DNA from: Anastrepha obliqua
Taxonomy: Eukaryota; Arthropoda; Insecta; Diptera; Tephritidae
DNA length: 64,000 bases
Direction of reading: 5' to 3'
Assembly (NCBI RefSeq): GCF_027943255.1
Contig: NC_072892.1
Span: 118,747,792 to 118,811,791, forward strand
Part shown: positions 37,511 through 47,690 of the stretch, one piece after another
How the letters are laid out: each line of letters starts with the position of its first letter
Numbering within the stretch: position 1 is the first letter of the stretch
Notes under the pieces: generated by a model
Databases searched by the model: none
What the model was told of the DNA's origin: nothing
The model's input: only the letters and a program-made list of their open reading frames with translations
Made by a program: the position numbers and the translations under genes

Positions 37511-37655
37511 ATCTGGCGTTCGGAGACGACTTGAAACCGTAGGTCCCTCCATTTGTGGAACAACATCAAGACGCACACCACAAATAGGAGGAGGAGCTCG
37601 GCCAAACACCCAAAACAGGGTGCACGCACCAATTATATATACATATACATATATA
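37511..37655 (+). repeat. SINE, 5'-truncated, with TA-rich tail
   Basis: The copy begins at TCTGGCGTTCGGAGACGACT, corresponding to the middle of the full-length SINEs. It continues through GGTCCCTCCATTTGTGGAAC, ACATCAAGACGCACACCACA and GGAGGAGCTCGGCCAAACAC to CACGCACCAATTATATATAC. The tRNA-like head is missing. The TA-rich tail is interrupted by the DD41D mariner and then by a hAT element, after which ATGTAATATATATATAC resumes at 41,196. Confidence 0.85.
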
Positions 37656-38970
37656 CGGGTTGGCCATATTAAACTGACCCATTGAGTAACCCTATAACTT
37701 TTTACTGTAATTTCAGATCAGCTAATGACATACCGCGTTGGAAGCGTCAGTCGAAGGAGATTTATACGATGAAACAATACACCCCAATAGAACGCGCTGA
37801 AATTGTTCAGCTGTACATTCAAAATTCCTTCTCGATTGTAAAAACGCAACGTGCGTGGAGAAAAAAAAAATAAAGTGAAAAGTGCGCCGTCAAAGAACGC
37901 AATCAAGCAAATGCACAAAAGATTTTTGTCTTCCGGCACTGTGGCTAATACCCGACGTCCAAATAAAAAGCGGCCAAGACGATCTAACGAAAATATCGCG
38001 GCCGTACGAGCCAGTATCGAGTCATCGCCGCGAACGTCAGATAATCGTCGTTCTGCTCAGTTGGACATCCCTCGGACCACTCTACGACGTATCATTCGTT
38101 TGGATTTGGGGATATTCCCGTACAAAATACAACTAAATCAACAACTGTTGCCGGCCGATAAGCCTCGTCGCTTGGAATATGCCAATTTTGTCGTCCGAAT
38201 GGCCCAAACTGATGAGGATTTTTGGCATCAAATCATTATGAGTGATGAGGCCCATTTCTCCTTGAACGGAACCGTAAATAAGCAAAATTGCCGTTTCTAC
38301 GCCACTGAAAACCCTCAAATTATTGAAGAGGTACCTCTCCACGACCAAAAAGTTACAGTCTGGTGTGGCATTTGCGCTGATATGGTCATTGGGCCGTTCT
38401 TCTTTGAAAATGGTCAACACCAACCATTGACCGTCAATCAAGAGCGTTATCGGGCCATGATAACCGATTTTGTGATGCCGATTGTTCGTGAAAATGGTAT
38501 GGAGCACTTCTGGTTTCAGCAAGACGGCGCACCACCACACACAGCACGAGCCACCGTCAACTTATTGAAGGCTTTGTTCCCTGGCCGTTTGATATCAAAA
38601 AGCGGCGATTTTGACTGGCCGCCACGATCACCGGATTTGACGCCACCGGACTTTTTTCTTTGGGGCTATTTGAAATCTAAGGTTTACGTCAACAAGCCAA
38701 AGACACTAGGCGCACTTAAGGCCAATATCCGACGGGAAATAGCCGCCATATCGGCCGAGACGCTGGCCAAAACTATGGAAAATGCCGAAAAACGGGCACA
38801 TTACGCTATATGAGCTAAGGGCGACCACTTGCGCGATATCATATTCAAAAAGTGATGTAAACGAATCTCCTTGAACTAAATTAAATGTTTTTCACAATGA
38901 AACACAAAAAAATGTTTCTTTTTCCATATTTTTTTAATAATCACATGGGTCAGTTTAATATGGCTAACCC
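37656..38970 (+). mobile_element. Nearly intact DD41D (rosa-type) mariner element
   Basis: The ends are inverted repeats: GGGTTGGCCATATTAAACTG at 37,657 and, as reverse complement from 38,970, GGGTTAGCCATATTAAACTG. About 25 bp match with one difference. TA lies on both sides (37,654-37,655 and 38,971-38,972). The 1.3-kb length and single transposase gene fit a complete mariner-type element. The rosa-type call comes from the 41-residue spacing of the last two catalytic aspartates, a trait I associate with the tephritid rosa group. A deleted relative lies at 54,957-55,501. Confidence 0.9.
37769..38813 (+). pseudogene. DD41D transposase with one frameshift
   Basis: The likely start is MKQYTPIERAEIVQLYIQNS (ATG at 37,769). 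Just after QRAW the frame breaks in an A-run at 37,861-37,870. A 320-codon frame (37,851-38,813) then continues with VKSAPSKNAIKQMHKRF, NRRSAQLDIPRTTLRRIIRL (second helix-turn-helix) and GIFPYKIQLNQQLLPADKPR. The catalytic aspartates are all present: IIMSDEAHFSLNG, FWFQQDGAPPHTA and SPDLTPPDFFLWGYLK. Forty-one residues separate the last two. Comparison with the copy at 55.1 kb shows one extra base between QRA and the KSAPSKN block. Apart from that single indel no stop interrupts the protein, which is about 350 residues as expected. The break could be real or a sequencing error in the homopolymer. Confidence 0.9.
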
Positions 38971-39031
38971 TATATGTAATACAGTGGCGGATCCAGGATT
39001 TCATAAAGGGGGGGGGTCCGGGGTATTTTAG

Positions 39032-40466
39032 AAGGTAACTGTAACTGACGTTTCTGGACAAGCTTTAGCGAATTCTATCAAGGATTACCTGATCGACATC
39101 GGCGTGGATTGCTCTTTTATGTATGGCCAAGGATATGACGGAGCTCCAGCAATGAGTGGCGAATTTCACGGAGCACAGGCTTATTTGAAATCATTTTTCC
39201 CTCTTGCAATTTATGTGCATTGCGCTGCACATAGCTTCTGTTTAACAATTAATGCATCTTGCGAAGTAACCAGTATTAAAAACGCGTTGGGGACTGTGGG
39301 ATCAATTGAAGCATTTTTTCACTGGCCCAAGAGACAAAGCATCTTGAAGAACGAAATTGCCAAAATGACGAATAAAAGTGAAAAAGTAGAAAAAAATTGA
39401 AGTCTATCTGTCCTACAAGATGGGCTCAATCTCATGAAGCTGTATCAACGTACGTCGAACTTCAACCGGCTGTTACTGAAGCGTTAGAAGAAATAAAAAC
39501 ATGGAAGGATCGAGATACTTCACGCACAGCATCTCAACTTTTGACCGCAATTTTCACAGTCGAATTTCAAATGTCCTGCCAAATAATGGAATCGATTAAT
39601 TCCCTCGTTCTACCATTAAGTCAAGAATTGCAGTTGAAGAATCAAGATCTAGGAGAAGCAACAAAATTGGCTGATGATGCTTTGAATGATTTCAAGGAAA
39701 AGCGGGAAAACGTAGATTCATGCTTCCACATTGTTTATGAAAAAGTTTCTGAAATTTGTTCTAAATACGAAATTGAAATGAAAACGCCTCGTCGATGCCC
39801 AGGACAAAAATACCGTTGCAACATTGAAACGCAAACAGTTGAAGAATACTACAAAATCGCATTCTACATTCCACTTCTCGATACGTACATTTGTCATCTC
39901 CAGAGTCGGTTTCAAAAACACAAAACAGTCTTTCAAAGTTTCGGACAGCTGTTTCTCAAACAAGAATTTGATGAAAAAAAATGCGCCGATCTTTACCTAT
40001 TTTACGAAGAAGTATTGGATTGTTCCGAGAGTAATTTCATTTCAGAAGTCAAAATGTGGAGACAACGAATCCGCAATCAGAACATCGAAAATTCACTTGA
40101 TGCATTATCAGTAAGTAACTCCTAATATAGAAAAAGCAATTTAACTGTGGATTTGAACAGAATAAGGTAAATAAATATTTCTATTGAGAATTTAAGCAGA
40201 AGCAATTTTTTCAGATCATGAATAATGAAACTTTCAAAAACGTCAACAAAATGTTGCGAATTTTGGCAGTGTTACCTGTGACAACAGCAACTCCAGAACG
40301 ATCGTTTTCGACCTTAAGAAGGATAAAGGATTATCTAAGAAACACAATGGGACAGGAGCGTCTCAACGGTCTTGCATCTTTGAACATCCATCATCGCATT
40401 GATTTAACTGATGAGGAAATTCTCAGAAAGTTTTTTGAGAAGCCTCGAAAATTTAAAAGTGTTTAA
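39032..40466 (+). pseudogene. hAT transposase (DUF4371/hATC type), 5'-deleted
   Basis: The open frame from 39,032 reads VTVTDVSGQALANSIKDYLI and GQGYDGAPAMSGEFHGAQAY, then IYVHCAAHSFCLTINASC with the CxxH signature. It stops at 39,398 after KVEKN. A one-base change in an A-run then leads into KSICPTRWAQSHEAVSTYVE and on through 40,110. After an apparent intron (40,111-40,214) it resumes as IMNNETFKNVNKMLRILAVL, PVTTATPERSFSTLRRIKDY and LRNTMGQERLNGLASLNIH, the C-terminal hAT dimerisation domain, ending at 40,466. The layout matches the ZMYM/THAP-repressor-like hAT transposases. With the N-terminus missing and one frameshift it is non-autonomous, but its remaining reading frame is well preserved, suggesting recent activity. 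Confidence 0.9.
40111..40214 (+). other. Predicted intron in hAT transposase
   Basis: The boundary is TTATCA/GTAAGTAACT at the left and TTTTTTCAG/ATCATGAATAA at the right. The intron is 104 bp, phase 0, with a pyrimidine-rich acceptor. The frames on both sides join in register (ALS then IMNNETFK). In-frame stops fall inside the intron. The length is typical of short fly introns. No transcript evidence is available here. Confidence 0.75.
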
Positions 40467-40540
40467 AACCTCTTGTATATTGTTCATCATCTATCGATTT
40501 GTCAAAAAGATATTTAATAACACAGTCCTGCGAGGTACAG

Positions 40541-40940
40541 TTTCTAAAATGGCTATGGTGCTTCTTGAAGGTTTTTTTGTGTTAAAAACGAATCTGATCT
40601 TGAAAATGCTCCAGCACGTCAGGACTTTTGGCAATTTGTGGTTAAATAGTCAAGAAATGCCGATTTCAAAATAGTATAACTTTTTTTTCATTCATCCTAG
40701 AAGTCTTTTAAAAAATGGATTTTAAAGCTACAGAGTATTACTTTGCGATTCCGTTGTGGAAAATAAAAAAAAAAATTTACCTTACTCAAAAAAAATTCAT
40801 AAAGATGTCCAAAATCAGCATTTCTTGACTATTTAACCACAAATTGCCAAAAGTCCTGACGTGCTGGAGCATTTTCAAGATCAAATTCGTTTTCAGCACA
40901 AAAAAAACTTCAAGAGACACTCGTAGCCGTTTTAGAAATT
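40541..40940. repeat. Long inverted repeat in hAT 3' region
   Basis: The left arm is at 40,541-40,670 and the right arm at about 40,809-40,940 in reverse complement, around 130 bp each with roughly 90 percent identity, and a loop of about 140 bp. Both arms contain GAAAATGCTCCAGCACGTCA and TGGTTAAATAGTCAAGAAAT. It lies downstream of the transposase stop codon and would form a strong RNA hairpin in any read-through transcript. Confidence 0.9.
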
Positions 40941-41324
40941 GGTCAAAAATGAAATTACGCAGGCCTGTGTAATTATTCAAAATTTTGAATTGCGTCCGTC
41001 GTATTATAATTGTTTTTATTATAAAATAAATTAAAACTGGAAGAAAAATTTAATAAACTGCTAATGCATATAAAAAAATATTGTTTTTTTTAACTTGACT
41101 CATACAGAATTGAAACATAAAATTTTAGAGCATGATTCCAATGGGGGGGGGGGGGGGGTCCGGACCCGAAACCCCCCCCCGTGGATCCGCCACTGATGTA
41201 ATATATATATACTTTTTTCGTTGTATAGATTTTACTATTCTTAATGTATAATTAAATTATTGTAATAATTTAATTAATTATTATAATTAATTTTTCATTC
41301 CAATCAAGGTTGGTCTGGGAATGT

Positions 41325-41877
41325 TTTGAAATCTTCAACACTCTAGCATAAAGAAACTTTGGTACCTTGACATGGGTTCCGGGAAATGAGAGGGACGAAG
41401 GGAATAAAATTGCGGACACTTTAGCGGAAAATGCAGCAAACACACTCTTCATAGGTTCTAAATCTTTCAGCGGGGTAAATAACAGCTTCAAAAGTACCTT
41501 TGAGCAGGAATAACGAGGCCTAATCGATTACTGGAGAGCCCAATCAGGCAAGCGGCTAACGGAAAGACTCATAGATCCAGAACGCATAAAGGCAGAAGCA
41601 GTCCTCAACTTAAGCAGAAAGGGCATACAAATAGGTGCGATAGAAAATGATTCCTGCAGACTCCGCAAAGAGGCACAAGAAAAAGCAGAACACGTTCTAT
41701 GCGACTGCCCAGCAGTGTCACGACGCAGACTAATTTACTTGGAAAATAAGGCTATAAATCTAAATTTCCTGATAGAAATTAAACCTATAGCAGTTTTAGG
41801 GTTTATTAATAATAGCCAGATCGCAGTGCACAAACAGCCAATCAATAATAATAATAATAATAAAATTTTGTAATAAA
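41325..41877 (+). pseudogene. I-type LINE 3' tail with (AAT)n end
   Basis: The end of an RNase H domain is recognisable: TWVPGNERDEGNKIADTLAE. Next come LIDYWRAQSGKRLTE and a zinc-knuckle-like block, CRLRKEAQEKAEHVLCDCPA with VSRRRLIYLE, and a stop. AATAATAATAATAATAATAA follows at about 41,846-41,866. I-clade LINEs end in simple TAA-type repeats, which supports the clade call. Only one frame break is obvious (a stop after STFEQE at about 41,510). The left end is 5'-truncated at about 41,320. Confidence 0.8.
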
Positions 41878-43479
41878 CAAGTTTTGAATTTTCTAAGTTT
41901 GATGTTTAACAAAAAATCGGCATGCCGAAACTTTAATACCGAGACTCGGGATACCTGGAATTTCCAAGCCTAATACAGAAGCAGGATCTCTCTCCGCACT
42001 AAATTCATACGCATGGAAACAAAAGCAAATATTTCATTTAGCACAGCCTAGTTTGCATTTTCTTACTTATTAGCATAATTTTGGGAAGCCATGGCACCAG
42101 GCAACAGTTTCAGATTGCTTATTTGTTTCACTGCAAGCATTATGAATACCATTTTAATTATTCACTCGCAATTTACCATGCTTTCTTGTGAATGTTCTAT
42201 CAACAAACACATACACACATACATATACATTCATATGTACGAAAATTTATCTAGGCAAGCATGCGTATGTGAGTTACGGAGCACATGTGAAAGAAAATTG
42301 ATGAAGTCAGGATTAGTGCGTTGCATTAATAATTAAATTAGGGGCAAAAGCAGAAAAAACGTTTTATGATAATGAGATACGTACCTACCTAACATACATT
42401 TCTGCATGTGCTTAGCAAAAAAGGGGAAAGTGGTGTGAGTGGCATGTGTGCGTATGCAAATAATATTGTGAAGATACTAGCATAGTTTTATTATACTAAA
42501 CTACATTCACTCACTGTCGTTTTTGTTGGAAAGTATTCATGTACTGTAAAATGGGTATATTGTGTGTACGTAGCGTATACGCAACCAGCCATATGAATAA
42601 TTTAGTATGCGACTAGGAGCATGCAAAATATCTAGAATACTAAGTAATTTTGCTGGAAGGAATGAGTAATACAAATGCTAATCAAAACGGATTAATATCT
42701 GAAAATGTAACGTATAACTAAAAATGAAATTAAAATACAAACAAAAGTTGAGTGTATGAAAATTTATACGTTGAAGCAAATTGCTGCATTCAGCTTTTAC
42801 CAGAGAAAAATAATTTTCCTTTAATTTAAGATTTTTTTATGGAGAGAAGCGCGCTTTTCGGAACTGAAATGCATTTTGGATGCAATTGACGCCGTTTTCG
42901 TGGGTGAATTGAAAAGGAACAGGAATATTCGTTATCAAATATATTCGGTTTAAGAAAAATTACTTTACTTTGAAATCACTGCTTCGGCACACTAAAATGA
43001 GCTATCCAAGGTGGCTTTCTGTCAACAGTTAAAGCTAAATCTATTAAAATGTCAAAATAGCAGGTTCGGTATTTAGTCCTTTAGTGGTATTTCTTTTTGT
43101 TTCCTAAACAACTGATTATCATTTCATAACATTATAGAACAATACAACAACAATACATTATAGAAAAAAACAAAACAAATAACACGGTTTCCACAATGGC
43201 TTCTGGTAGAGAGACTAAAAAAAGCAATATGTGTATTGGCGTTTTGAAAGTTTACGTCTGAATTTTACTTTCGGGGCGCTAAAATTGTTCGCCCTTATAC
43301 ACTTTCTTATGTTAAATCATCATAGGAAACGTTATAACCTCTAGATTTTAAATATATGCGAAAAATGAAGGTAGCTAGATAGATCCATTTGGTTACCACA
43401 GTGTAGACCACTACCAGCGAAAAATTACAAAACTTGAAGGAGAAAAACCCATCTATAGCCATCAAGTGCTGATGATGTA
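41878..43479. other. Gene-free DNA
   Basis: No recognisable gene. Short ATACATACATACA-like runs are seen. A few small open frames look random. Confidence 0.5.
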
Positions 43480-44290
43480 GTGGAGGAGAAAAACGGGATC
43501 TATGCTATAGAACTGCCTCAGACAACCCCCAAAAGGCACACTAACGAACTTCAAGTGCCTAGCAGCCAAACCCAGATATTTGAAAAGAAATTGCTCAACT
43601 GTCCCTTTCTTTATGATTGTACAGAAGTTCATACTTGTCCGCATGAGTTCCGATCACTCAGTGACGGAGTTTGGAAATTAAAAGGCAAGGGATCCCCAGC
43701 ACTTTAAGGATTCTGCTTCGGTCGTAATGAGGTCAACGTTATTTTGAGGTAGTACACAATAAGAGACACGATTTTTTAAGAAAGAAATTATGCAGTTTCC
43801 TTTTAAGAACGTTTAAGGGGACACCGATGTCTGAAATTAGTTCTCACGACTCTTTTCTGGCAAGCTCATCGGCAACTTCTACTAGTTTCCGGCAGTTTAA
43901 AGGAGACTGAAATATTGGCTGATTTAGAGAAAACGCCCTGCTTGCAGCCCGGATCCATCGGTAAAAACAAAGGTACCTACGTCCGTGCACACTGTCTCCT
44001 CCTTTCAATCCAGCCAACGTGGAAATGGAGCCCAAGCACAACCCTCAAACCCCAGTTTAAGAATGGAGAGATCTGTACGAAGTACAGAGAAGGAAGGAGA
44101 AATATGCTTCCAAGTTTTACCATGCCTTACAGGAGATTGCCTCCAAATGCCAAACTCCTTCAACCTAATATCGATCTGGGCAGCAATGGATTGAACTTGA
44201 AGATCAATGCGAAGTAAGTGGAGAGTGACGTTAAGAACGGTAGTGGGGCATATTCCATACGCCCCAGTGATGCTTTTGAAGCTTGAAAAT
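43480..44290 (-). pseudogene. Decayed RNase H-bearing LINE, minus strand
   Basis: Read from 44,290 downward: a reverse-transcriptase/RNase H linker with CTTCGTACAGATCTCTCCAT, a string shared exactly with the LINE at 24.4 kb. An RNase H start follows at PFVFTDGSG (near 43,960). The RNase H end, VADELARKES, lies at 43,845-43,875. After a gap, the C-terminal knuckle GTVEQFLFKYLGLAARHLK appears at about 43,555-43,620. The middle of RNase H is deleted and the knuckle cysteines are lost (FLFKYLG for FLC.CPG). TTAAGGGG at 43,813 sits inside it and may mark another insertion edge. Confidence 0.75.
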
Positions 44291-46479
44291 TTGCTGTCTA
44301 TGACACTCCCAATAATTCCGCAAGCTCTTCTTATGTTAAACAGAAGTGTTGTCTCGTTATTTTCATCTACGAAATTGATTTAAAAATTTTTATACTCATA
44401 ACAATTATATTTACATTTTAAAAATAACTTATCAAAATTTTTAATCCATTTCCGTCGTATTTGATAGAAAACACAATCCTGTAGCATACTCTTTTTATCT
44501 TATTGATTTTGCATTCCAACAAACTCACAATAGAGTGCGGCGAGAAAGCAGAAGATAATGCCCAAATATTTTCAAATAAATTTTCATTGCTATTTACCTA
44601 TTCATTAATTATTTTAAGCCAGACAAAATAAATTTCGCTGTAATTAATACGCTTGTAAATATTTGGGTATTAAGTGGAGCAGCTGCATGTGAGCGAGGGG
44701 AGAATGTTCTGCTATGCCTGAATATTGTTCGGGTGGCTTGAGCGTATTTAATATGTTTAATCCGACATGATAAATAACTATTTAATTGTTATTATCTGAA
44801 GAGTCTAACTATAATAAATCATATGCAGCGAAACGACATGAATTTCGGGTGGTAAGAGTAAGAGCAAGACGAAGCAAATGAAGGTGGCGCATGACTGCGC
44901 TTCAATTGCTGTTTTACTGCATACACAATGAAATTAGTTTTCTACGGGTGGACAGGGCGTATGAGTAAAGCCATTTATAGTAAATTCATATAAATGCATA
45001 TGAAGGCATGCATAGCCGATTTTCCCTTGTTCTAAGCTCTCATTTGACATTGTTTTTCTGGCAAGTGAAAGAGTTTAATGTTGATGCCTTACAACAGCGC
45101 CTTTCGACCGGCTGACATACGCACAAACATAAACATTTGCCTGCATTATTCATATTTTCGGTCATTCAGTTATATTTCGACACACGTATATACATATATC
45201 TGCATACGTATCTATGTTTACATTTAAAATGGCATTGCAAAAACGTTTTAATTGTTTATATTTCTGCAAGGATAATTTCAAGCCAGCAATGCAATCACTG
45301 CTGTCTGAAATACAAACAATTTAAAGATACTCACCCAGCATTTGCATGGCTGCCCAAAACAATGCACAGGCGCTGCACGGCGCCAAGCAAACAATCAAAT
45401 TGAAATTTATAAAAGCATGTTTTTTATACACATTTTTCTCCACATCACACAAGTTTTTCAGCAAGTTTTTTTGGGTTTTTTTGTTTGTTTTTTTTTTAAT
45501 TTGTTTTTATTCATTTGTTGCCTGTTCACACATGTTCGTCTGTTCGTATGTATTTATGTACGTATGTATGTGTGTATGTATGTATGTATGTGTGTGCTTT
45601 TATTTGCGTATGTTTACTTGGGCGGAGTAACGGAAAATGTAATTACATTTTTAACTGCATTGCTGCAGGATAATGAATGCCTGCATACAAATACAATACC
45701 AACAACAACAAAGCCTCCATTGTACACTATCTGACTGACTGTGGTGTTGCTTGTCTGGCTGAGCAGCAAAGCTGAAATGCTGGTGTGCGAGCTCTAGTAA
45801 TTATCTGCACATCTGTCACGCAAAAGTGTAGCACCCGTTGCGCATTCATCCAATTCATTCGCATGCAATTGATGCTGAGCAACGTTCGCTCGTTCGTTTG
45901 TTGGTTCGTTCGTTGGTTCGCTCGCTTGGCTTCCTTGAGCACATAAAATAAATCTGCGTGTGTGTGTGGACAGTATACGAGTGAGACTGATGAAAATCGC
46001 GTAGAGAAAAATCACAAAAAAAAGTAACAGTCAGTAACAGCAGCATACAAAAGGGCGCAGGATATTAATTGCAGTTGCAAATGTTTAAGTGAACTTGTCT
46101 TTGCATTTACGGTTGCCGGCAGCAGTTCTGTATTTTTGGCCACAAAACAATGGTTTGCTTTTCGGTTTTCCTTAATGGTGGGCGATTTGATTGTTGGGCA
46201 CATGTGTTGCTAGAGAGTTATTGCCATAAAAACCACTTTATGGCTGGAAGAAAATCTTGATGACTATTTAGTAAAGTTTTGGTTTTATGAGTTTTTGTAG
46301 TTAGCGGAAGAATGCAATCAGTTTTGCAAATTTGTGATTCTTTGCATATTTTCGCCTTAAATACTTTTTAGCACTCACTAGCTTAGCTGAACATTCTTGT
46401 ATATATACAATTTAAGAATATAGTTTGAAATAACGTGAAAAACTATCGCAATTAAAAAAATGAAATGCTTATATTTATA
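44291..46479. other. No gene seen; GTAT and TTCG microsatellites
   Basis: A (GTAT)n run lies at about 45,545-45,596, and GTTCGTTCG-type repeats at about 45,887-45,925. Several overlapping frames at 45.1-46.2 kb on both strands are low-complexity or random. Confidence 0.5.
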
Positions 46480-47126
46480 AAAATGTTACCTCTGTTAAAA
46501 CAGCCAACCAGGAAGAATTTAAAACAATTTAAAGCCAGTTGTAACGGGTGTTTTTTTGTGCTCGAGAACTTAAAATGTTACCTCTGTTAAAACAGCCATC
46601 TACAAAGAATGGCAAACAATTTAAAGGCTAGTTGTAACGGGTGTTTTTTGTGCTCGACAACATAAAATGTTACCTCTGTTAAAACAACCAACCAGGAAGA
46701 ATGGCAAACAATTTAAAGGCTAGTTGTAACGGGTGTTTTTTTTTTGCTCGAGAACTTAAAATGTTACCTCTGTTAAAACAGCCCACCAGAAAGAATGGCA
46801 AACAACTTAAAGGCTAGTTGTAACGGGTATTTTTTTGTGCTCGAGAGCTTAAAACTTTACCTCTGTTAAAACAACCAACCAGGAAGAATGGCAATGAATT
46901 TAAAGGCTAGTTGTAACGGGTGTTTTTTGTGCTTGATAACTTAAGATGTTACCTCTGTTAAAACAACCAACCAGGAAGAATGGTAATGAATTTAAAGGCT
47001 AGTTGTAACGGGTGTTTTTTGTGCTTGATAACTAAGAATGTTATCTCTGTTAAAACAGATATCCACAAAAAAGGGCAATCATTTTAAAGGCTAGTTGTAA
47101 CGAATGTTTTTTTGAGTTCGAGAACT
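46480..47126. repeat. Seven-unit tandem array, about 92-bp unit
   Basis: Units start at 46,480, 46,572, 46,664, 46,758, 46,851, 46,943 and 47,034. Each contains TTACCTCTGTTAAAACA, an AGAATGG segment, TTTAAAGGCTAGTTGTAACG and GGGTGTTTTTTGTGCTCGAG followed by AACTT. CTGTTAAAACAG is a small dyad within the unit. The last unit is more divergent and runs directly into a Tc1/mariner-like element body. The GTAACGGGTGTTTTTT...GAGAACTTAAAATG part of the unit appears to be that element's terminal sequence. Confidence 0.9.
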
Positions 47127-47690
47127 TAAAATGATAATAAAAGTCCGAAATATTGTTGGAATTAATTTTTTTTTTGTATTACAATCTGACAGATAATTTC
47201 ATGGCATTAATTTTTTGAATATGATATCCGGTATATTTCCCTTCGATAAGTCCAATTTTTGACTACTTTTTCCAATAGCCTAATCAGCAAAAATGCGACG
47301 AAAACGATAGTCATTTGACTTCAATTCTTGCTAGAGCATGCGAACCAAGATCCTTACGTACAATTTTCCACATGGTCAAAGTACAAAGGCCAATAAGTTG
47401 AGAATGACGAAAAATCGACATGTTGGTGCCTTCTTCAACACTTCGCTCTGTGAACTTTGCGAATAGATTTATTTCTTTCAAAGTAAATTTCCACAATTTA
47501 CTAGCGGTGTTCTAGGGTTAAATGATTCATGAAGACTTGCCAAACCACACTGAACAGAAATGTTAACACATTTTGCCTTCTCGGTTGTCAAACCATAGTT
47601 ATCGATATCGATAGTTCTCATGGCCCTAAGGAACATATATGAACATTTATGAGCGTGGTTGGTAAGGATGGCGAAGAAACAGGCCATTGA
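47127..47690 (-). pseudogene. Tc1/mariner-like element, internally deleted
   Basis: On the minus strand the N-terminal helix-turn-helix part is seen as SVEEGTNMSIFRHSQLIGLC and MWKIVRKDLGSHA (compare LG...TTWKILRKDLGLHA in related transposases). It is followed by RIFADWAIGKSSQ, a direct jump to DLSKGNIPDIIFKKLMP and a stop near 47,206, which resembles the family C-terminus. The entire catalytic core is missing. The 3' untranslated end continues into the tandem array at 47,126, so the array replaces or extends the element's normal terminus. Confidence 0.65.

Larger units (their letters stand above)
38982..41195 (+). mobile_element. hAT element with perfect 8-bp target duplication
   Basis: Both ends carry CAGTGGCGGATCCA as inverted repeats (left at 38,982, right as reverse complement ending at 41,195). 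ATGTAATA flanks both sides exactly (38,974-38,981 and 41,196-41,203), the 8-bp duplication expected of hAT transposons. Inside each end is a G run (9 G at 39,008; 16 G at 41,143). The right end also has 9 C at 41,172. At 2.2 kb it is internally deleted: coding similarity starts only about 50 bp inside the left end, so the N-terminal zinc finger and first part of the transposase are gone. Confidence 0.95.

Noticed and set aside
45545..45596. Regular GTAT spacing as a CRISPR-like array
   Set aside because: It is a tetranucleotide microsatellite with no unique spacers, in an evidently insect sequence.
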